64,000 bases of DNA, from positions 1-64,000 of the forward strand of contig CACXCA010000003.1 of the NCBI GenBank assembly GCA_902766045.1, written 5' to 3'. This stretch comes from an uncultured Bacteroidales bacterium. Its GTDB lineage: Bacteria > Bacteroidota > Bacteroidia > Bacteroidales > Paludibacteraceae. Positions 8,273 through 18,527 of this stretch are shown here, piece by piece. The number at the start of each line of letters is the position of its first letter. The stretch's first letter is position 1. Position numbers and translations under genes: made by a program. The notes below the pieces were generated by a model. The model had not been told where the DNA came from. It made no database searches and saw only the letters and a list, made by a program, of their open reading frames with translations.

Positions 8273-9277
8273 TCAGCCAAAGATATATTTCAGCTTTGTT
8301 TTATTAATCAACGCTACTATACCCCAACATCCGAGGAACACAACGCAGAAAAGCAAGACAGGACCCATCACCACATGCTCCTTAACAAACGATGCCACCA
8401 CCGATTGATTCAAAAGCAGAATGATAACTATCTGATGAAGGATATAGATTCCCATGCCCGAAGCATCTAATGAAGAGATGCATCTATTCGGCACACAACT
8501 CTCCTCCCTCTTCTCGGAAGGAACGAACAATAATTGAAACAAGGTCAAGGTCAAACATACACCCAACACTCTTGCTAACAAATCTGAGTGAAGAGGGAAT
8601 TTATTATACGTAAAAAATCCGATTAAAACGGCAAAAACAGTCAACGCAACCCATAACAATGGTTTACTCAAATGCGCCCATCTCTCCACTATAGAGAATC
8701 GTGCCCAGATGACACCTAAATAAAATATTGGGAAATAGACAAGAAATGAATCCATACAAAGGAGAGAAGACAAATAACCTCGTCCTCCTAACAGAAAATA
8801 AATCGATGAAAACGCCAAACAGAAGAGGACATTCACCCAAAGAGAGTGTTTCTCCCACAGAAAACGAGTAATAAAAACAAAGACGAAACACCACATCAAC
8901 ATCACCAAGAACCATAGGTGACAAGCAGGATATAGAAAATGAGACGGATCAATTCCTCCATATAGCAACAGATCCACCACAACGGCCCATAGCAAGAATG
9001 GAAGCAACAATCTTTTTACTTTCTTTAAAAGAAACTCCTTTCCATCGGAATATTTATGACATTGATTTTTTAAATAAGAGAACAGATAACCCGATGCAAA
9101 AACGAACATCGGCATATCTATTGAATTCAGGAATTTAGTGAAATGTTCATACACATCTATGTGAGGAAACAGATTCACACACATGGAATAGCCCGTAGCG
9201 AACTGATAAAAACAATGATATAGCACTACCATTATCATAGCAATTATCCTCATGTATGAAATCTCTATCCTTTTCAT
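8273..9277 (-). CDS. Acyltransferase family 3 membrane protein
   Basis: This 334-residue multi-pass membrane protein has the Acyl_transf_3 pattern. The N-terminus reads ISYMRIIAMIMVVLYHCFYQF with a histidine in the first membrane segment, followed by DMPMFVFASGYLFSYL. About ten hydrophobic segments follow. Such proteins acylate sugars of surface polysaccharide or other envelope substrates. It begins 1 bp after the rimO stop, so it is probably the last gene of a ftsY-rimO operon. The functional link with those two genes is unclear. Confidence 0.8.
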   Translation of the reverse strand: MKRIEISYMRIIAMIMVVLYHCFYQFATGYSMCVNLFPHIDVYEHFTKFLNSIDMPMFVFASGYLFSYLKNQCHKYSDGKEFLLKKVKRLLLPFLLWAVVVDLLLYGGIDPSHFLYPACHLWFLVMLMWCFVFVFITRFLWEKHSLWVNVLFCLAFSSIYFLLGGRGYLSSLLCMDSFLVYFPIFYLGVIWARFSIVERWAHLSKPLLWVALTVFAVLIGFFTYNKFPLHSDLLARVLGVCLTLTLFQLLFVPSEKREESCVPNRCISSLDASGMGIYILHQIVIILLLNQSVVASFVKEHVVMGPVLLFCVVFLGCWGIVALINKTKLKYIFG

Positions 9278-9278
9278 A

Positions 9279-10580
9279 TTAAATCACTTTACCAATTAAG
9301 TCGAAATAATCATAATCAACAATCTGTACCTGATAGAAGGCTCCAATGCTAAGGGTCTGATCACTCACTGGAATCAGCACCTCTGGATCCACCTCAGGAG
9401 AGTCAAACTCTGTCCGACCATAATAGTAGTCCCCCTCTTTTCGGTCTATAATCACTTTGAACACCTTACCAATCTTAGATTCGTTCAGTTCCTCTGCAAT
9501 TGATTCCTGTTCCGTCATCAACCGTTCCTGTCTTTGTTCCTTATCTTCTGGCGAGACATCATCCTTTAATTTTGCAGCAGGTGTATCCTCCTCCTCACAA
9601 TATTGGAATGCACCCATTCGCTCAAAACGCACTTTCCGGACAAACTCCAGCAATTTCTCAAATTGTGTCTCCGACTCACCTGGGAAGCCCACCATCAGCG
9701 TCGTACGAAGATGAATACCCGGCACCTCTTCCCGAATCCGACGAATAAGTTCATAGGTCTCCTCCTCGGTTATATGTCGGCGCATATTCTTCAACACCTC
9801 ATCATCGATATGCTGAAAAGCCAAATCAAGATACTTACATACATTGTCACGTTCACGAATCACCCGCAAAAGATCATACGGGAAATCCGTAGGATAAGCA
9901 TAATGAAGACGGATCCATTCAACACCTTTTATATCCGCTATTCGTTCGACCAACTTGGCAATAGAATACTCACCGTAGAGATCCTTTCCGTAATAAGAAA
10001 GATCCTGTGCAATGATTTGAAATTCTTTCACTCCCTGAGAGACCAACCACTCCACTTCATTAACAATATCTTCGATGGAACGGGATTTATAACTACCCGT
10101 AATCAGCGGGATGGCACAATATGCACACCGGCGGTTACACCCCTCTGAAATCTTCACATAAGCATAATGAGCCGGCGTAGAGATTTTATGTTGCAGAGAG
10201 CACGTAGGCATAAAAGCATAGCCCAAGTCGGAGATAATATCTTTCCAAGCAAACTTACGATAAAACTTATCGACCTCAGGTATCTCATTAGGTAAATCAT
10301 TGATATATCGTTCGGACAAGCAGCCCATCACCAACAATTTATCTATCTTTTTTTTCTTTTTTGCTTCAGCAAATTTCAGGATCTGTTCAATCGACTCTTC
10401 CTTGGCATCACCAATAAAGCCGCAGGTATTAATAACAACAATTTTCCCCTTCGGTTTTGCCGGGTCGAAATTCACATGGTATCCATTCACTTCGAGCTGA
10501 CGAGCAAGGAGTTCAGCATCAACAAGATTCTTCGAACACCCCATATTAATTACATCAATCTCGTTCAATTGACTAGGCAT
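9279..10580 (-). CDS. rimO: Ribosomal protein S12 methylthiotransferase RimO
   Basis: RimO is a radical-SAM enzyme that adds a methylthio group to an aspartate of ribosomal protein S12. All three parts are present. The N-terminal MTTase domain has cysteines in MGCSKNLVD and NTCGF. The radical-SAM cluster motif is CNRRCAYC. A C-terminal TRAM domain covers the last ~65 residues. The length from ATG 10580 is 433 residues, typical for the family. A longer in-frame start at 10616 would run into ftsY and add a non-homologous tail, so MPSQLNEIDVINMGCSKN is chosen. It follows ftsY by 7 bp. Confidence 0.95.
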   Translation of the reverse strand: MPSQLNEIDVINMGCSKNLVDAELLARQLEVNGYHVNFDPAKPKGKIVVINTCGFIGDAKEESIEQILKFAEAKKKKKIDKLLVMGCLSERYINDLPNEIPEVDKFYRKFAWKDIISDLGYAFMPTCSLQHKISTPAHYAYVKISEGCNRRCAYCAIPLITGSYKSRSIEDIVNEVEWLVSQGVKEFQIIAQDLSYYGKDLYGEYSIAKLVERIADIKGVEWIRLHYAYPTDFPYDLLRVIRERDNVCKYLDLAFQHIDDEVLKNMRRHITEEETYELIRRIREEVPGIHLRTTLMVGFPGESETQFEKLLEFVRKVRFERMGAFQYCEEEDTPAAKLKDDVSPEDKEQRQERLMTEQESIAEELNESKIGKVFKVIIDRKEGDYYYGRTEFDSPEVDPEVLIPVSDQTLSIGAFYQVQIVDYDYFDLIGKVI

Positions 10581-10587
10581 ATCAAAG

Positions 10588-11538
10588 TTATTTAAATAAC
10601 GAATCCACAAACTCACGTTTGTTAAATACTTGCAGATGGTCGATACCCTCTCCCACGCCGATATATTTAACAGGAATCTTAAACTGATCTGAGATACCTA
10701 TCACCACGCCTCCTTTGGCAGTTCCGTCAAGTTTCGTAATAGCAAGGGAGGTAACTTCTGTTGCCTTGGTGAATTGTTTAGCTTGTTCGAATGCATTTTG
10801 TCCGGTGGAACCGTCCAAAACCAACAACACTTCTTGTGGAGCATTCGGAATGATTTTCTGCATCACCTGTTTTATTTTAGACAACTCATTCATCAGATTG
10901 ATCTTGTTGTGCAGACGACCAGCCGTATCGATGATAACCACATCAGCACCATTTGCTTTTGCCGATGAAAGCGTATCAAATGCGACCGAAGCAGGGTCGG
11001 CACCCATGTTCTGTTTGATTACCGGACAGCCTACACGTTCACCCCAAATTACCAATTGTTCAACTGCAGCTGCACGGAAAGTGTCAGCAGCACCCAAATA
11101 CACTTTTTTGCCCGCTTTCTTGAATTGATAAGCCAACTTTCCAATGGTAGTTGTCTTTCCTACACCATTGACACCCACTACCATGATAACATACGGATCA
11201 GACGAAGCAGGGATGGTGAACTCAGAACCATCAACCGTATTGTTCTCTTCAAGCAAGGCAGCTATCTCATCTTTCAAGATGACATTCAACTCATCCGTAT
11301 TCACATACTTATCACTCGCCACCCGTTTCTCAATACGTTCAATGATTTTCAAAGTAGTATCGACACCCACATCAGAAGTAATCAACACCTCCTCCAAGTT
11401 ATCCAACACCTCGTCGTCCACCTTAGTTTTACCAACTACGGCACGAGCAATTTTTGAAAGGAAACTCTCCTTCGTTTTCTCAAGACCTTTATCCAAAGTC
11501 TCTTTCTTTTCTTTAGAAAAAATACTAAATAGGCCCAT
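10588..11538 (-). CDS. ftsY: Signal recognition particle receptor FtsY
   Basis: FtsY docks ribosome-SRP complexes at the inner membrane. This 316-residue form has the short acidic N-terminus usual in Bacteroidota, then the NG domain. It has the P-loop GVNGVGKTTTIGKLA, the DTAGR motif and TKLDGTAKGG. ATG 11538 (MGLFSIFSKEKK) is chosen because it matches the family start. An upstream ATG at 11688 would add 50 unrelated residues and place the start ahead of the promoter box at 11559-11566. Confidence 0.95.
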   Translation of the reverse strand: MGLFSIFSKEKKETLDKGLEKTKESFLSKIARAVVGKTKVDDEVLDNLEEVLITSDVGVDTTLKIIERIEKRVASDKYVNTDELNVILKDEIAALLEENNTVDGSEFTIPASSDPYVIMVVGVNGVGKTTTIGKLAYQFKKAGKKVYLGAADTFRAAAVEQLVIWGERVGCPVIKQNMGADPASVAFDTLSSAKANGADVVIIDTAGRLHNKINLMNELSKIKQVMQKIIPNAPQEVLLVLDGSTGQNAFEQAKQFTKATEVTSLAITKLDGTAKGGVVIGISDQFKIPVKYIGVGEGIDHLQVFNKREFVDSLFK

Positions 11539-11558
11539 AAACATATTTTTATCAACTG

Positions 11559-11566
11559 CAAAGATA
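11559..11566 (-). promoter_or_regulatory. ftsY: -7 box of ftsY operon
   Basis: TATCTTTG on the minus strand. It is divergent from the box at 11643-11650, so the two promoters share about 100 bp. Confidence 0.6.
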
Positions 11567-11642
11567 GTGAAAAAGGAGAGTGAAAAAGAAAAGTATCCAT
11601 AAATTTTCGTCATTCTGTTTTTTAGAATCTTACATTGTTTCG

Positions 11643-11650
11643 TATCTTTG
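11643..11650 (+). promoter_or_regulatory. -7 box of the 11676-20668 gene run
   Basis: TATCTTTG matches TAnnTTTG. It lies 26 bases before the start of the TPR gene and is the first promoter I can see for the following six close-packed genes. Confidence 0.6.
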
Positions 11651-11675
11651 CATAAATCAAATTTAAGGGAGTCAA

Positions 11676-14600
11676 ATGAGGAAAGCACTTATTCTATTAA
11701 TTATTTCTTCTTGTGTATCATTTGGTTATGCACAAAAAACAAAAGATTATTGCCAAGCTGACAAACTTTTCTGGGAGGGAAAAGAATTATATGACCTAAA
11801 TCATTACAGTGCAGCATACTATAAATTTAACAAATATTTAGAAACGATTGAGAAAGATCGTTCCCCTCTATATGGCGAAACGGAGTATTACCTTGCCAGC
11901 TGCTCATACGAGATGGGGGCGAAAGATGCCAATAGGAAGCTAACTACCTTCCTTGCACATAATCCTAATTCAACGTATGCCAATCGCGCTCATTTCCTGA
12001 AAGGCACAATCCTCTACAACAAAGGAGAATTCGCTGATGCAACCAAGGAGTTCGAGTCATGCGACCCTACCTTCCTCCCTCAAGGAGAAGAGCACGATTA
12101 TCTATTCAAAAGCGGATATGCGTATTTGGAAAATGCCTCATACGAAAAAGCGAAAGAGAAATTCGTGCAACTACTATCCGACTCAACCCCTTATAATCAA
12201 TCTGCCGCATATTACAAAGCCTACATTGATTATGAAGAGAAGAACTACGAAGAAGCGCTCCCAATTTTTGAGACACTGAAAACCAATCCATCATTTGAAA
12301 ACATTGTACCTTACTACTTGTTCCAAATCTACTACGCAAAAAGAGATTATGATGCAGTGCTTTCTTCCGGTACAGCTTTACTAGCAAAGGATTCCACTAA
12401 TCCGAACAACAAAGAGGTGCATCGTATCTTAGGCGAGTGCTACTATCAAAAGAAAGATTATAAAAACACGGTCAAATATTTATCGCTCTACCAAAAAGAG
12501 AGCAATCAGGTGATTCGAAACAACATGTATATGTTGGGTAACTCGTATTACCAAGTAGGTGATTATGTAGATGCTATTGATTGTTTCCAGTCTGTCACTT
12601 CTGTTGAAGATGCCATGAGTCAGAACGCATATCTATATCTAGGTGCCTGCTACGTTAAAGATGAGAACCTAAACAATGCGCGTCTGTGCTTTGAGTCGGC
12701 CGGACGTATGGAATATGACATGAATGTAAAAGAGGAAGCGCAATACAACTACGCTTTAATCGTTTACCAACAATCCTACTCTCCATTCAATGAATCCATC
12801 ACGGCATTTGAGAATTTCTTAAAAGAGTTCAGTGATTCTCAATACAAGGACAAGGTATATAACTACATGGTCAATCTTTACTTGACCACCAAGAACTATA
12901 AAGAAGCTCTTAACTCTATACAAAAAATAGAAAATAAGACCTTGCCGATTTATGAAGCTCGCCAACGTATCACCTACAGCTTAGGTATTCAGAACTTCAA
13001 CAACAGCGAATATGGAGAGGCTATCAAATATTTCGATGAGTCTCTCAAAGACAGTCGATTCAACAATGAACTTGCCGCATCCGCCATCTTCTGGAGAGGT
13101 GAGGCAAACTACAAACTGAAGCAATTCGACAAAGCTGCATCCGACTTTAATCAGTTTGTAAACTCAGTAGGGGCTCGCAACTGCGACGAGTTTAATCTAG
13201 CTCACTACAACATGGGTTATACTTACTTCACACAAAAAAACTACCCATCAGCCCTCACATGGTTTAGAAAATTCATCAATCTGGAAGAATCAAACAAAAC
13301 ATTAATTGCAGATGCAAACAATAGAATTGGAGACTGCTATTTCAACCAACGCGACTTCGATAATGCACAGAAGAACTATGCTACCGTCTATACATTAAGA
13401 GGCCCAGGCGCTGATTACGCTTGTTTCCAAGAGGGATTTATCCTAGGCCTGAAAAAAGATTACAACGGAAAGATTGAGACAATGAATAAGCTCATCAAAA
13501 CATTCCCTCAATCTGAATACATCGCTGATGCGCAATATGAAATCGGTCGATCTTACGTCATGTTAGGCAACAAAGAGAAAGCTATCAGCACATACAGCAA
13601 GCTCAATAAAGAGTTCCCTCATAGTCCATTGAGCCGAAAAGGACAACTCCAGACAGGTATGTTATACGATGAAATGAATAACTACCAAAAAGCCTCTTCC
13701 ACTTATAAGGAGATCATCAACAACTTCCCTAATAGTGCAGAAGCAAAAACAGCCTTGGAGAGTTTAAAGAACATCTACTTCGAGCAGAACGACATACAAG
13801 GATATGCTGATTATGTGGGAACGCTCAACGGATTAGCTAAATTTGATAAATCCGAGCAAGACTCTCTCACCTATTTTGCCGCAGAGAGATTATATGAAAA
13901 AGGAGAATATGACCGTGCAATAAGCAGTTTCAATAATTATATTCAAAAGTTCCCTAATAGCGGATTTGTATATAATGCACACTTCAACATTGCGAATAGC
14001 TACTACAAACAAGGAAACAAAAAAATGGCTGAACCTGAATATCAATACATTGCCAACATGATAGGTTCTCCTGAACGGGAAGAAGCCCTGACAAGACTTT
14101 CTGAGATTCAGTATGATAATCAAGACTACAAGACAGCTATCCGCACCATGTCAACATTAGACAGCATCGCACAAAATGCGGAGAACAAACAAGCAGCGAA
14201 GATCGGTATTCTTCGGTGCAATAACCTATTAGGGAACACAGACGAGACCATTCTTGCAGCGACCAACATCATTAACAGCGACAAGTTAGATCCGAACATC
14301 CTTAGAGAGGCCTCTTTCACAAGAGCGAAAGCCCACGAGGTAAAAGGTGACTCAGCAAAAGCATTTAATGACTACCTCGATTTATCCAGCAACTGCATGG
14401 ATGAATATGGTGCAGAATCAAAATACCGCATCGCAGAGTATTATTTCTTACGAAAAGACTTAGCTGCATCCGAGAAAGAGATCTTCGATTTCATTGAAAA
14501 GAATACACCTCATCAGTATTGGTTAGCAAAGAGCTTCATCCTGCTATCTGATATATATGTCAACCAAGACAGAAGTTTCGAAGCCAAACAATATCTAATG

Positions 14601-14711
14601 AGTGTGAGAGAGAATTATAAGGGAGCAGATGACATCTCGACAGAAATCAAAGTCAGACTGGACCAAATCGAAGCCAAGGAGTCTGAAAAAATTGTTAACG
14701 AAAAGAATTGA
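11676..14711 (+). CDS. Large secreted tetratricopeptide-repeat protein
   Basis: A 1011-residue protein with a signal peptide (MRKALILLIISSCVSFGYAQ). Nearly the whole mature chain is TPR units, with spacings like those of YbgF/BamD-type repeats (for example GEAIKYFDESLKDSRFNNELAASAIFWRGEAN). An AAGGGAG sequence precedes the ATG. It lies 7 bp ahead of a predicted outer-membrane barrel gene, so the two probably form a periplasmic scaffold with its barrel partner. This pairing is inferred from position; no function is known to me. Confidence 0.85.
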   Translation: MRKALILLIISSCVSFGYAQKTKDYCQADKLFWEGKELYDLNHYSAAYYKFNKYLETIEKDRSPLYGETEYYLASCSYEMGAKDANRKLTTFLAHNPNSTYANRAHFLKGTILYNKGEFADATKEFESCDPTFLPQGEEHDYLFKSGYAYLENASYEKAKEKFVQLLSDSTPYNQSAAYYKAYIDYEEKNYEEALPIFETLKTNPSFENIVPYYLFQIYYAKRDYDAVLSSGTALLAKDSTNPNNKEVHRILGECYYQKKDYKNTVKYLSLYQKESNQVIRNNMYMLGNSYYQVGDYVDAIDCFQSVTSVEDAMSQNAYLYLGACYVKDENLNNARLCFESAGRMEYDMNVKEEAQYNYALIVYQQSYSPFNESITAFENFLKEFSDSQYKDKVYNYMVNLYLTTKNYKEALNSIQKIENKTLPIYEARQRITYSLGIQNFNNSEYGEAIKYFDESLKDSRFNNELAASAIFWRGEANYKLKQFDKAASDFNQFVNSVGARNCDEFNLAHYNMGYTYFTQKNYPSALTWFRKFINLEESNKTLIADANNRIGDCYFNQRDFDNAQKNYATVYTLRGPGADYACFQEGFILGLKKDYNGKIETMNKLIKTFPQSEYIADAQYEIGRSYVMLGNKEKAISTYSKLNKEFPHSPLSRKGQLQTGMLYDEMNNYQKASSTYKEIINNFPNSAEAKTALESLKNIYFEQNDIQGYADYVGTLNGLAKFDKSEQDSLTYFAAERLYEKGEYDRAISSFNNYIQKFPNSGFVYNAHFNIANSYYKQGNKKMAEPEYQYIANMIGSPEREEALTRLSEIQYDNQDYKTAIRTMSTLDSIAQNAENKQAAKIGILRCNNLLGNTDETILAATNIINSDKLDPNILREASFTRAKAHEVKGDSAKAFNDYLDLSSNCMDEYGAESKYRIAEYYFLRKDLAASEKEIFDFIEKNTPHQYWLAKSFILLSDIYVNQDRSFEAKQYLMSVRENYKGADDISTEIKVRLDQIEAKESEKIVNEKN

Positions 14712-14718
14712 TCTATAT

Positions 14719-16467
14719 ATGAGACGTTTATTTACCACACTAAGTATCATTACTCTTTCTGTTTCCTCCTATGCCCAAACAGCAGAAACAGAAAAGCAAG
14801 ACACCACTATCCTGAAAAACATAGAGGTGGTCAAAGAGTATAACCCTGTCATCAAAGAAGTCGGGAAAATCAGCACCATGCCCGATCTGAAAGAAATAAA
14901 AACAGAACGTAAGAAATTGGACATCTCCGTATGGACCACGCCCTACTCTATAAAGCCTAGTGAGATCCCTACCTTGGATTTCGCTACGGCCGAACAAGAT
15001 CCTAAGAAAGAAACAAAAGAACATTATGCCAGACTAGGATTCGGCAATTATAAATCCTTCTTAGGAGAACTTTACACGCCGATATACAAAAACAACAGGA
15101 ACCTACTCGATTTCCATATACTTCACAATTCCTCTTTCGGGGATGTGAAACTGACGCCCAAACTCTACCCTAACCTCCCAGATGAGGTGAAGAGCCAAGC
15201 GACAAACAACGACACACGAGCAAAGGCAACCTACGTTCGCTCCATAAAAAATAAAGAGTTGAGCACCTTCCTAAAGGTCAATTACGACCTGCTCAAATAC
15301 TATGGATACGATTCGAACATGCAAGAACTGGCAGAAAAGGGCATTCGGGAGACAGATAATGACTCCCTAAAACAATCCTTCTTCAGATTAGGAGCCAACT
15401 TCCGTTTTAAAAGTAAAGATTTCATCTCTCGCTGGAAATATGATTTCCAAACCAATTATCTGTTATTTAAGAACAGGGACGATCTATCAGAGCACACTAT
15501 TCACACCCTACTAAGCGGTGCATATCGATTCGACAATTCCTCATTATACCTCAATTTCGATATGTATAATATCATCATGGGATTGCCAGAAAGCAATGAT
15601 AAATTTAATTTCGAACGAGGAGAAACGCTCAACAACTATACATTAATCAAATTAGCTCCTAACTACTATTTCTCTGGTGAAATCGGAGAGATCACAGTGG
15701 GTGTTAAAGGTGCATTCAGCATTAATCAAGGTAAAAAGGGAGCTGTCACACCGGATGTGTATGGAAAAGTCAGACTCATCAAAAACCTTCTGTATGTATA
15801 TGCAGGTGTTACCGGTGATTACACAGTAAACAACTATCAAGAGATTACAAAAGAGAATCCTTATATCTCATCCGACACTCGAATTGAAGACACCTATACC
15901 CCTATTGATGCTTATTTAGGAGTCACCTTGAAGATTGCCCAAAGAGTCAATATGGATTTACATGCCGGATATAAGCTGATCGAGAATCCTTATTTCTTTA
16001 TCAACCGTTATGATACCCTCACAGGAAAAATATCAAACACATTTGATGTCATATACGACAAGAAAGCCGGTCTGCTCAATGCTGGTTTATCTTTGAATTA
16101 TAACTGGAAAGAACGTTTAGATCTTCATTTTGAAGGGCAATATAACAAATGGGCTCTTAACGAGCTAGAAGAAGCATGGCATAAACCTATGTGGAACCTC
16201 AATTTCCAGAGCAGCTACATAGCAACTGATTTCCTACGTTTCCGCCTAGGTTATCAATTAGAGGCTAAACGATATGCAACGGTATGCAGTGAGAAGATTG
16301 CATTACCCAACACACACGATCTCTGCCTCGGTGTCGATTATAAGCTATTCAATTGGTTGAATTTCTTTGTGAATTTTGATAATATCATTGGTCAAGAGTA
16401 CGAAAGCTGGTATGGATATACACAACACCGATTTAACGTAATGGGTGGCGCTTCAGTCGTATTTTAA
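14719..16467 (+). CDS. Predicted outer-membrane beta-barrel protein
   Basis: A 582-residue protein with a signal peptide ending near SYAQ. It has a short periplasmic N-terminus, then from about residue 100 a long series of amphipathic strands (LYLNFDMYNIIMG, LHFEGQYNKWAL and similar). It ends in a phenylalanine (GGASVVF), as barrels inserted by Bam often do. It is often labelled TonB-dependent receptor in relatives, but I see no clear plug domain. ATG 14719 is chosen because an upstream in-frame start lies inside the TPR gene. It is 12 bp ahead of the J-domain gene. Confidence 0.8.
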   Translation: MRRLFTTLSIITLSVSSYAQTAETEKQDTTILKNIEVVKEYNPVIKEVGKISTMPDLKEIKTERKKLDISVWTTPYSIKPSEIPTLDFATAEQDPKKETKEHYARLGFGNYKSFLGELYTPIYKNNRNLLDFHILHNSSFGDVKLTPKLYPNLPDEVKSQATNNDTRAKATYVRSIKNKELSTFLKVNYDLLKYYGYDSNMQELAEKGIRETDNDSLKQSFFRLGANFRFKSKDFISRWKYDFQTNYLLFKNRDDLSEHTIHTLLSGAYRFDNSSLYLNFDMYNIIMGLPESNDKFNFERGETLNNYTLIKLAPNYYFSGEIGEITVGVKGAFSINQGKKGAVTPDVYGKVRLIKNLLYVYAGVTGDYTVNNYQEITKENPYISSDTRIEDTYTPIDAYLGVTLKIAQRVNMDLHAGYKLIENPYFFINRYDTLTGKISNTFDVIYDKKAGLLNAGLSLNYNWKERLDLHFEGQYNKWALNELEEAWHKPMWNLNFQSSYIATDFLRFRLGYQLEAKRYATVCSEKIALPNTHDLCLGVDYKLFNWLNFFVNFDNIIGQEYESWYGYTQHRFNVMGGASVVF

Positions 16468-16479
16468 CAGGGAAGGAGA

Positions 16480-17253
16480 ATGGGGATACTATCCTTTATC
16501 ATACTGATGTTTTTCTTCTTCCAGCTATTTAAAACAGCTGTCAAAGCAAGTGAAGAAAACAAATCGGCCAATCAGGATGGACACGGATGGTCGGAAGGAT
16601 ATTCATTAGAAAAATCCCTGATTTATATCTTTGCCTGCACAATGTCGGCCGACAACAAAGTGACCAAGAATGAGTTGTCTGTTGTCAAACGGTATCTCCT
16701 AAGAAAATATGGGGAGGCCAAAGCAAAGGAACTATTACTTCTTCTTCGTGATGTTCTGAAAAGCTCCAATTCAGTGGATATTCGTCCCTATTGTTTAAAG
16801 ATCAATCAAACGTATCTTTATCAAGAACGGTTAAATCTACTATCCTCTCTTTTCCAGATTTGTGTAGCCGATGGAATGATCTGCGACAATGAAGCCGATC
16901 TACTCCAACTATATGCTCGGTTCACTCGGATACGGAACATTGATTTTTATCAGATGCAGAACTATTATACCTATGGATTTGATTGGAAGGAGAATCAAGA
17001 CAACCGAAGCCGATATAAACAAAGGCAGAACGAGTCTCAAAATGCTCAAAAACCAAAGACAGACAAAGCATGGGCATATAAGATTCTAGGGCTTCCCGAC
17101 AATGCCTCAGAAAAGGAGATAAAGAAAGCATATCGGCAACTGGCTCAGCAATATCACCCTGACAAACAAACAGGGTCAAGCGACGAAGAGATAAAAAATG
17201 CCACAGAGAAATTTCGAGAGATCAACGAGGCGTATGAAATATTAACGAGATAG
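16480..17253 (+). CDS. DjlA-like membrane J-domain co-chaperone
   Basis: A 257-residue protein with an N-terminal membrane segment (residues 3-18), a TerB-like helical domain (about 40-155) and a C-terminal J domain with the HPD motif at residues 226-228. The same order occurs in DjlA, which recruits DnaK to the inner membrane. It lies 12 bp after the barrel gene and 5 bp before the flippase gene, so it may be translated from the same message. Whether it serves the polysaccharide machinery or the upstream envelope proteins cannot be told. Confidence 0.88.
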   Translation: MGILSFIILMFFFFQLFKTAVKASEENKSANQDGHGWSEGYSLEKSLIYIFACTMSADNKVTKNELSVVKRYLLRKYGEAKAKELLLLLRDVLKSSNSVDIRPYCLKINQTYLYQERLNLLSSLFQICVADGMICDNEADLLQLYARFTRIRNIDFYQMQNYYTYGFDWKENQDNRSRYKQRQNESQNAQKPKTDKAWAYKILGLPDNASEKEIKKAYRQLAQQYHPDKQTGSSDEEIKNATEKFREINEAYEILTR

Positions 17254-17258
17254 CAGGT

Positions 17259-18527
17259 ATGGAATGGTATAATAAGTTAAAGGCTCACTCGACCATATTA
17301 AGCAATATGGCATCATTAGGATTGCTTCAGATAGCCAACTATCTGATTCCTTTAGCTGTCATTCCTTTCATTGTACGTGGATTAGGGGTTGACATGATCG
17401 GGAAAGTGAGTTACGCACAGAATATCATTCAATATTTCACCATCTTCATCACCTTCGGCTTTGAATATTCAGCCACAAAAGAGATTTCCATCCACAAGGA
17501 CGACAAAGAAAAGACAAAAGAAATCTTCTGGAGTGTAATCATCATTAAATTACTACTCTTAATCACCTCTTTTTTTATCTTCATATGTCTCTCTTTATTC
17601 TGGGGCAAGATACAAAATGACCTGCCTCTTTATCTCACCATATTCGCCATAAACATTGGTTTCACCCTCTTCCCCACCTGGTTTTTCCAAGGAATAGAAG
17701 AGATGAAAAGCATGGCCATCATCAATTTCCTCATTAAGCTATTCGGAACAGGTCTGTCCGTCTTCTTCATCAACTCCCCAGAAGATTATCTAGTCTATGC
17801 AGGTATGCCTTCCATTGCCTATGCTATCTTTGGATTAGGCGCATTCATATACGTCATAAAAAAACATAATCTCAGCTACGCTAACGTATCCCTTAAATCG
17901 ATAAAGGAACAGTGCATCATCTCATTCCCTATCTTTCTCAACACCTTCTTCACCACCTTCTACACGACCGCCAATATAACAATACTGGGCTTCTTTGTAG
18001 GTGACCACGAAGTTGGCATATACTCTGGCGCTCATAAAATCATCATGAGCATTCTGATGGTTACCAGCATGCCAATTAACATAGCCATATTCCCTTCCAT
18101 CAGCAGGAAGATGGCAGAATCAAAGAAAGAGGGACTTCACTACTTCATAACAATCGGGAAATATGCTATTTTAGCCTCTTTGCTTGTCAGCGTCTTAACC
18201 TATATTTTCAGTCCGATACTGGTATCCATATTCCTTGGAGAAGCCTTTGCAAACTCCATACCCGTATTGAAGCTATTCTCCTGCCTGCCGTTTTTGGTAA
18301 TCACTGCCAGCCTATGTACAGTTCAGGGCCTTTATGGATTAGGATTTCAGAAATATGCCCCTTTCATGGGACTTACCGTCGGTATAATTTGTATCCTACT
18401 AAATCTAATATTAATTCCAAGACTAGAGATATACGGAGCGGCAACAGCATGGATTATAGCCCAAGCACTCGAAATCATCATTTCTGGAACGATTATTTTC
18501 TATAAATGCAGATCCTATGAAAGTTAA
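17259..18527 (+). CDS. Polysaccharide flippase (Wzx-like)
   Basis: A 422-residue protein of the MOP exporter superfamily that would flip lipid-linked glycan units across the inner membrane. It has about twelve hydrophobic segments. The N-terminal pattern NMASLGLLQIANYLIPLAVI followed by PFIVRGLGVDMIGKVSYAQ is typical of Wzx/RfbX proteins. Its end overlaps the next glycosyltransferase by 11 bp, which indicates translational coupling. It opens the polysaccharide part of the run. Confidence 0.93.
   Translation: MEWYNKLKAHSTILSNMASLGLLQIANYLIPLAVIPFIVRGLGVDMIGKVSYAQNIIQYFTIFITFGFEYSATKEISIHKDDKEKTKEIFWSVIIIKLLLLITSFFIFICLSLFWGKIQNDLPLYLTIFAINIGFTLFPTWFFQGIEEMKSMAIINFLIKLFGTGLSVFFINSPEDYLVYAGMPSIAYAIFGLGAFIYVIKKHNLSYANVSLKSIKEQCIISFPIFLNTFFTTFYTTANITILGFFVGDHEVGIYSGAHKIIMSILMVTSMPINIAIFPSISRKMAESKKEGLHYFITIGKYAILASLLVSVLTYIFSPILVSIFLGEAFANSIPVLKLFSCLPFLVITASLCTVQGLYGLGFQKYAPFMGLTVGIICILLNLILIPRLEIYGAATAWIIAQALEIIISGTIIFYKCRSYES

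Noticed and set aside
9603-10148. 181-codon open frame on the plus strand
   Set aside because: It lies antisense inside rimO, across its radical-SAM domain.
11539-11688. Upstream extension of ftsY
   Set aside because: It would start upstream of the promoter box and adds residues not found in FtsY proteins.
14629-14718. Upstream start for the outer-membrane barrel gene
   Set aside because: It lies inside the TPR gene; the ATG at 14719 begins a proper signal peptide.
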